Source of the DNA: Bifidobacterium breve
GTDB taxonomy: Bacteria; Actinomycetota; Actinomycetes; S36-B12
NCBI GenBank assembly: GCA_945900705.1
Contig: CAMDKJ010000043.1
Coordinates: 1 to 10,821 of the forward strand
Reading direction: 5' to 3'
Length of the DNA: 10,821 nucleotides
Shown in pieces: positions 6,550 through 10,821 of the stretch. Under the pieces are notes generated by a model. That model did no database searches. It was not told the origin of the DNA and saw only the letters and a list, made by a program, of their open reading frames with translations. Every line of letters begins with the position of its first letter. Positions within the stretch are counted from its first letter, which is position 1. Position numbers and translations under genes: made by a program.

Positions 6550-7737
6550 GTGGATCTGTACGAATACCAAGCTAAGCAGCTTTTCGGCAAGCATCAGATC
6601 CCCGGCACTCCCGGCGAAGTGTGCTCAACGCCCGACGCCGCCCGTGAAGTCGCCCGCAAGATTGGCGGCCAAGTGGTCGTTAAAGCCCAGGTCAAGACCG
6701 GTGGGCGTGGCAAGGCCGGTGGCGTCAAGCTCGCACAGAATCCCGATGAGGCAGCGGCTGTTGCAACGGCAATCCTCGGGATGGACATCAAAGGCCACAC
6801 TGTGCACCGGGTGCTCGTAGCCGACGCTTCAGACATCACCGATGAGTACTACGTTTCGTTCTTACTTGACCGGTCAAACCGCGCCTTCCTCGCGATGGCT
6901 AGCACCGCCGGTGGCGTCGAGATCGAAGAGGTGGCGGCGACCCGACCACAAGATCTGGCAATGATCCGCGTTGATGCACTGCTAGGTGTTGACGAGCAGA
7001 AGGCCGCAGAGATTGTCGATGCCGCGAACTTCCCACCTGCGGTGCGCGATCAAGTTATTGCGATCATGGTGCAGCTATGGAAAGTCATGGTTGATGAAGA
7101 TGCAACTTTGGTCGAAGTCAACCCATTGGTGCTCGCGCCAAGTGGCACGGTGCTGGCCCTCGATGGCAAAGTCACCCTTGATGACAACGCAAACTACCGC
7201 CATGCCAGCCACGCCGACTTCGTCGACCGCGAAGGCACCGACCCGATAGAACTAAGGGCGAAGGAGCTCGAACTTAACTACGTGAAACTGCACGGTGAAG
7301 TCGGAATTATCGGCAACGGTGCCGGCCTCGTCATGAGCACACTCGACGTCGTTGCCTACGCCGGTGAAGAGTTCGGCGGTATCAAGCCGGCGAACTTCCT
7401 CGATATCGGTGGCGGTGCCAGTGCGACGGTGATGGCCAACGGGCTCGACATTGTCTTGAATGACCCTGAGGTTGAGGCGGTATTTGTCAATGTCTTTGGC
7501 GGCATCACCTCCTGCGACGCAGTGGCTAATGGGGTGTTGCAGGCGCTCGAAATGCTCAAGTCCGAGGGCGCGCCCCTTTCAAAGCCGATTGTGTGCCGGA
7601 TCGATGGAAATAACGCGGTTGAAGGTCGCCGCATCCTGACCGATGCAAATCACCCGCTTATTGAAATTGTTGACACCATGGATGATGCTGCGCGTCGCGT
7701 TGCCGAACTGGCAGCTGTACGCAAGGCCGGAAAGTAA
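6550..7737 (+). CDS. sucC: Succinyl-CoA synthetase (ADP-forming), beta subunit
   Basis: This is the beta chain of the TCA-cycle enzyme that converts succinyl-CoA, ADP and phosphate to succinate, CoA and ATP. An ATP-grasp nucleotide-binding region covers roughly residues 1-235, beginning MDLYEYQAKQLFGKH and including KTGGRGKAGGV, EVNPLVL (189-195) and DGKVTLDDNANYRH. The C-terminal CoA-ligase domain includes FLDIGGGASA (GGG at 287-289) and VNVFGGITSCD. The 395 residues are normal for bacterial SucC. The GTG start has AGGGGAG five bases upstream (6538-6544). sucD follows after 12 bases, and the two chains form the enzyme together. Its position after a methylmalonyl-CoA-mutase-type B12 subunit fits a route in which succinyl-CoA made by the mutase enters the TCA cycle. 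Confidence 0.97.
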   Translation: MDLYEYQAKQLFGKHQIPGTPGEVCSTPDAAREVARKIGGQVVVKAQVKTGGRGKAGGVKLAQNPDEAAAVATAILGMDIKGHTVHRVLVADASDITDEYYVSFLLDRSNRAFLAMASTAGGVEIEEVAATRPQDLAMIRVDALLGVDEQKAAEIVDAANFPPAVRDQVIAIMVQLWKVMVDEDATLVEVNPLVLAPSGTVLALDGKVTLDDNANYRHASHADFVDREGTDPIELRAKELELNYVKLHGEVGIIGNGAGLVMSTLDVVAYAGEEFGGIKPANFLDIGGGASATVMANGLDIVLNDPEVEAVFVNVFGGITSCDAVANGVLQALEMLKSEGAPLSKPIVCRIDGNNAVEGRRILTDANHPLIEIVDTMDDAARRVAELAAVRKAGK

Positions 7738-7749
7738 GGGCGCGCGCAC

Positions 7750-8619
7750 ATGGCAATCTGGCTCGATAGCAATAGCAGGATTCTCGTTCAGGGCATGACC
7801 GGTTCGGAGGGCACTAAGCACACCCGTCGCATGGTCGCATCCGGTGCTCAAGTAGTCGCGGGCGTTACTCCGGGTAAGGCCGGGCAAGATGTTGACGGGA
7901 TCCCGATTTTTAATGACGTGCAATCGGCGATGTTGGCGACCGGCGCCAACGTGAGCGTGGTCTTCGTGCCACCAAAGTTCGCCAAGGCCGCGGTGCTCGA
8001 AGCCGTCGATGCAAAGATCCCACTCGCGGTAGTTATTACCGAAGGTATCCCGGTGCATGACGCTGCGCAGTTCTTTCAATATTCGCAAAACTCCGGAGCC
8101 ACCCGTCTCATTGGCCCGAATTGCCCGGGCATCATCAGCCCGGGGCAGTCCAACGCTGGCATCATTCCTGCTGACATCACTAAAGCCGGACGCATCGGCC
8201 TGGTGTCAAAATCCGGCACCTTGACCTACCAGATGATGTACGAGCTGCGCGATATTGGTTTCTCTACCTGTGTCGGGATCGGCGGGGATCCAATCATCGG
8301 GACCACTCACATTGATTGCCTACAGGCTTTCCAAGATGACCCAGAAACCGATGCCATTGTCATGATCGGCGAAATCGGGGGCGACGCTGAGGAGCGTGCA
8401 GCCGCCTATATCGCTGAATTCATCACCAAGCCGGTTGTTGGTTATGTTGCGGGTTTCACTGCCCCAGAAGGTAAGACCATGGGCCATGCCGGTGCGATCG
8501 TCTCGGGTTCAGCTGGTACCGCTATCGCTAAGCAGGAAGCCCTTGAAGCGGTGGGGGTCAAGGTCGGTAAGACTCCGTCGGCTACCGCGCGGCTCATGCG
8601 GGAGCTCATGAAGGGTTAA
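7750..8619 (+). CDS. sucD: Succinyl-CoA synthetase (ADP-forming), alpha subunit
   Basis: This alpha chain carries the CoA site and the transiently phosphorylated histidine. The N-terminal CoA-binding domain includes ILVQGMTGSEGTKHT (about 11-25) and GVTPGKAG. The ligase domain includes IGPNCPGIISPG, LVSKSGTLTYQ and the active-site loop MGHAGAIVSG with His246, the same position as in E. coli. The 289 residues are normal. The ATG lies 12 bases after the sucC stop codon, with a weak AAGGG ribosome binding site overlapping the end of sucC. The two genes are clearly one transcription unit. No missing catalytic residues or frame problems are seen. Confidence 0.97.
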   Translation: MAIWLDSNSRILVQGMTGSEGTKHTRRMVASGAQVVAGVTPGKAGQDVDGIPIFNDVQSAMLATGANVSVVFVPPKFAKAAVLEAVDAKIPLAVVITEGIPVHDAAQFFQYSQNSGATRLIGPNCPGIISPGQSNAGIIPADITKAGRIGLVSKSGTLTYQMMYELRDIGFSTCVGIGGDPIIGTTHIDCLQAFQDDPETDAIVMIGEIGGDAEERAAAYIAEFITKPVVGYVAGFTAPEGKTMGHAGAIVSGSAGTAIAKQEALEAVGVKVGKTPSATARLMRELMKG

Positions 8620-8621
8620 TC

Positions 8622-8646
8622 ATTTCTTGGTCTAGGTCCAAGAGGT
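8622..8646. other. Intercistronic hairpin between sucD and the TauE/SafE-type gene
   Basis: TCTTGG (8625-8630) and CCAAGA (8638-8643) pair around a seven-base loop, and the stem can extend to nine pairs with two G-U pairs. No T-run follows, so this is not a standard intrinsic terminator. It may protect or attenuate transcript ends between sucCD and the downstream membrane-protein genes, or may be chance. Confidence 0.35.
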
Positions 8647-8669
8647 GAAACTCATTAAAGAGGAATAAT

Positions 8670-9428
8670 TTGCCTGAAGTCTGGACTCCATTACTGATTG
8701 GCCTGGTCGGCACCGGGGTCTTCCTCTACGGAGTTTCCAAAACCGCCATGCCGGTACTCGGGGTGCTGGCTAGCCCGCTGCTGGTGCTGGCTCTAACGCC
8801 AACAATCGCCGCGGGATTCGCAGTGCCGGTACTCATTGCCGGGGATTTCATCGCACTTGCCCTATTTAGGCAACATGCCAACTGGCGGCTAATTCGCAAG
8901 TTAATTCCTGGTGTCTTACTCGGTTTTGTGATCACCGCTTTGATGTTCTTCTACTTGGATACCGCGGTGCTTAGTCGTTTGGTCGGAATCATAATTTTAA
9001 TATCTGTTGTCGTTGAGGTCTTGCGCCAACGCAAGGTGGGGAGTGACCCCTCCGATTCACCGGCAATGACCAACCCGGTGGCCGTAATACTTTTTGGGGC
9101 AGTAACCGGAATTACGACGATGGCAGCGAACGCCGGTGGCGCTGCCATGTCGATGTATTTGGTCCGCATGCGGGTCCCGATGCTAGTTTTCATGGGCACA
9201 TCAACCTGGTTTTTTTTCGTCCTGAATATGTCGAAAGTGCCATTTGTCTTGGCACTCGGGCTAATCACCTCGGATTCATTAATCGCAAATTTGTGTTTTG
9301 CTCCGCTACTTGGCTTGGGCGCGGTTGCCGGCTACTTCGTGTTTCGCCGGATGAGCCCGGTTGTTTTTGTCCGAGTCGCATTGTTCTTAAGTGCAGTGGC
9401 TTCGGCATGGTTAATCATCCATGGGTGA
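8670..9428 (+). CDS. TauE/SafE-family membrane transporter (putative anion/sulfite exporter)
   Basis: The 252-residue product is almost entirely hydrophobic, with about eight membrane segments in two halves. It carries TauE/SafE-like patterns in each half: AVPVLIAGDFIALALFRQHANWRLI with a following Pro-Gly near residues 50-80, then TTMAANAGGAAMSMYLVRMRVP and FMGTSTWFFFVLNMSKVP near 147-190. Family members are thought to move sulfite, sulfoacetate or other organic or inorganic anions across the inner membrane, but most are uncharacterised. The TTG start is supported by AAAGAGGAA (8657-8665) five bases upstream, and no better start gives a complete first helix. It follows sucD by 50 bases with a weak hairpin between, so it may be read through from sucCD. 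Nothing in the window identifies its substrate. Confidence 0.85.
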   Translation: MPEVWTPLLIGLVGTGVFLYGVSKTAMPVLGVLASPLLVLALTPTIAAGFAVPVLIAGDFIALALFRQHANWRLIRKLIPGVLLGFVITALMFFYLDTAVLSRLVGIIILISVVVEVLRQRKVGSDPSDSPAMTNPVAVILFGAVTGITTMAANAGGAAMSMYLVRMRVPMLVFMGTSTWFFFVLNMSKVPFVLALGLITSDSLIANLCFAPLLGLGAVAGYFVFRRMSPVVFVRVALFLSAVASAWLIIHG

Positions 9429-9449
9429 CGAAATCCCAGTCGGGAGCGC

Positions 9450-10706
9450 GTGGCGGTCCGCCCGCGGTTGTGTAAACCCTGCGACGCTACGGTCGTGAGT
9501 GCACCGGTTGATACCCCAAGCCCGCGCGCCTGGTGGGTTGTCGCGCCGCTAGCGGCCATTTGGGCCGCCGCATTGGGCTGGGCGATATTCGCCCTTCCGG
9601 TGCTCGCCGCTTGGGTGGCTTCGGTGCAATCCACCGCCGGTTGGGTGCAGGTATTGCGCACCTCCGGGCTGGTTTGGGTGGTGGGTCACGACGTCCCGGT
9701 CCAAGTAGAAAGCGCTACGTACTCGCTATTGCCATGGGGTCTTCTAGTTATCTCGGTTTACTTACTTATTCACGCCGGACGTTGGGCCGGGCGGGCAGCT
9801 CGAGTCGATAGCATTCGCGATTGGCTCTTGGTTGCCGGTGGCGGTGCGGTGATCTACACCCTGATTGTTACCGTGGTGAGTTTCCTGGCGCGAGTTCCGG
9901 GTGCCCGCACCTCGACAAAGTACGCGCTGCTAGCAGCATTGGCGATCTCCGTGATTTCCTTGTCGTGGGGCGTATTGCGTGGTTCGTCGATGCGCTCGGT
10001 GATCATTGATGCGATACCAAGCGATATTCGCGTAGTCATTCGGGGTGCCGTAATTGGCATCGCAACACTAATTGCCATAGGCGCTGCGCTGGTGGCGTTC
10101 TCACTTATTCTGCACTTCGGTGAGGTAATTCGAATTCAACAATTCCTTGACCCGGGCCCCCTCGGTGGCATCGCGCTATTTCTCCTAGGTGTTGGATACA
10201 TTCCGGTTGCGGCAATGTGGGCGGTCAGCTATTGCCTTGGGGCTGGGGTGACAATCGGTGGTGGGGTATCACTTAGCCCCTTCATCGCCGTGTCGACGCC
10301 GGTTGAGCTTCCGCCATTTCCGCTGCTGGCAGCTTTGCCACAAGATGTTGGCTTGGTGGCCTGGGCACTACCCGCGATTGGCGTTGTTGCCGGAGCCTTA
10401 ATTGCGATCTCGGTAGCCCGTGGCATTTTCTCACTCGGACGCCGGGTTGCGCTCGCCGCCGGGGCCAGTGTGCTTTCGGCTATCGGTGTTTATCTCCTGT
10501 TCTTTATGTCAAGCGGTTCACTTGGCACCATGAACCTGGTGCAACTTGGGCCAAGGCCAGCACTTGGCTCCGTCATCGCCCTTGCTTTAATGTTGATTGG
10601 CGCAATACCCACCGCACTGCTTTTTGGCATACGCTCGCGGAAGACCAAGCCGGCCCCGGAACCCGCAGAAAGTGAAGTAGATGAGCTCCCCGATACCGTC
10701 GAATGA
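9450..10706 (+). CDS. DUF6350-type multi-pass membrane protein
   Basis: This is a probable integral membrane protein of unknown function, with about ten hydrophobic segments and an acidic, proline-rich cytoplasmic-type tail (about residues 395-418). The pattern of an early tryptophan-rich helix, GLVWVVGHDVPVQV, YSLLPWGLLVISVYLL and a following Arg-rich loop matches my recollection of actinobacterial DUF6350 proteins. These are often encoded close downstream of sucCD, which is the case here. The start is uncertain. GTG at 9450 has a closely placed GGGAG but gives a Cys-containing leader, whereas GTG at 9495 gives a more natural N-terminus (MSAPVDTPSPRAWW) without a visible ribosome binding site. 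The 3' end overlaps the next open frame by 26 bases. Its cellular role is not known to me. Confidence 0.75.
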   Translation: MAVRPRLCKPCDATVVSAPVDTPSPRAWWVVAPLAAIWAAALGWAIFALPVLAAWVASVQSTAGWVQVLRTSGLVWVVGHDVPVQVESATYSLLPWGLLVISVYLLIHAGRWAGRAARVDSIRDWLLVAGGGAVIYTLIVTVVSFLARVPGARTSTKYALLAALAISVISLSWGVLRGSSMRSVIIDAIPSDIRVVIRGAVIGIATLIAIGAALVAFSLILHFGEVIRIQQFLDPGPLGGIALFLLGVGYIPVAAMWAVSYCLGAGVTIGGGVSLSPFIAVSTPVELPPFPLLAALPQDVGLVAWALPAIGVVAGALIAISVARGIFSLGRRVALAAGASVLSAIGVYLLFFMSSGSLGTMNLVQLGPRPALGSVIALALMLIGAIPTALLFGIRSRKTKPAPEPAESEVDELPDTVE

Positions 10707-10821
10707 TCAAGGGCCGCCTTCTTCACCGAAGGCCCGGGTGGGATTGGCGCTCTCTTGGGCGCTGCAGAAACTAAGAAGTAATTTCACCGGTTTTGTGGCC
10801 TTAGCGGCGGTGGTTGCGGTT
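10681..10821 (+). CDS. Partial CDS, probable membrane protein (N-terminus only)
   Basis: An ATG at 10681 opens a frame that runs without a stop codon to the window edge, giving 47 codons. The residues are polar and proline/serine-rich at first (MSSPIPSNDQGPPSSPK). An amphipathic stretch with SWALQKLRSNF follows, then a hydrophobic segment FVALAAVVAV that looks like the start of a membrane helix. The pattern resembles small actinobacterial membrane proteins that begin with a (G/S)WxxFxxN-like stretch, but I cannot name a family. It overlaps the end of the upstream membrane-protein gene by 26 bases, with only a weak GAAG upstream. It does not look like purN, which often follows DUF6350 in other actinobacteria. 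Confidence 0.55.
   Translation, partial: MSSPIPSNDQGPPSSPKARVGLALSWALQKLRSNFTGFVALAAVVAV

Noticed and set aside
7579..8088. Long minus-strand open frame of 169 codons across the sucC/sucD junction
   Set aside because: It lies opposite two strongly conserved genes, has no recognisable domain and is the usual antisense shadow of GC-biased codons.
8622..8646. Intrinsic terminator after sucD
   Set aside because: The stem is modest and no T-run follows, so it was kept only as an intercistronic hairpin.
10703..10774. ATG at 10703 forming ATGA with the stop codon of the DUF6350-type gene
   Set aside because: That frame meets a stop codon after 23 codons and encodes an Arg-rich peptide without features. 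The ATG at 10681 gives the longer, hydrophobic frame.

Overview
The window looks like part of an actinomycete chromosome (Actinomycetota). The evidence is a run of mcm-type B12 subunit, sucC, sucD and a DUF6350-type membrane protein, which recalls the sucCD-DUF6350 neighbourhood common in that phylum. Moderate-to-high GC, frequent GTG/TTG starts and strong AGGAGG-like ribosome binding sites agree with this. A poorly characterised, possibly aquatic lineage is only a guess. Coding density is very high. No stretch over 300 bases lacks a gene, and there are no RNA genes, mobile elements or CRISPR arrays that I can see.

Left block, plus strand (about 1-5135): three tightly packed genes form a probable operon. 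They are an NDP-forming acyl-CoA synthetase (CoA-binding half fused to ATP-grasp), an AMP-forming acyl-CoA synthetase starting directly after the first gene's stop codon, and the large subunit of a B12-dependent acyl-CoA mutase overlapping the ligase by four bases. The mutase keeps several catalytic landmarks of methylmalonyl-CoA mutase (Tyr89, Gln197, Arg207, His244 equivalents). It is unusually short at the N-terminus and has lost many of the CoA- and adenosyl-contacting residues.

Middle (5141-6085): a PaaX-family repressor gene lies on the minus strand. It converges on the mutase gene with a 5-base gap and diverges from the B12-binding mutase subunit. The 114-base divergent spacer has overlapping candidate -10 boxes and a 16-base palindrome.

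Right block, plus strand (6086-10821): B12-binding small subunit, sucC, sucD, a TauE/SafE-type membrane exporter, a DUF6350-type multi-pass membrane protein, and the first 47 codons of another probable membrane protein cut by the window edge.

Taken together, the window suggests activation of one or more carboxylic acids to CoA thioesters, a cobalamin-dependent carbon-skeleton rearrangement, and entry into the TCA cycle through succinyl-CoA and SucCD. A PaaX-type sensor of CoA thioesters sits in the middle. The true substrate is not determinable from the sequence. The unusual active site of the large subunit is the main point worth following up.
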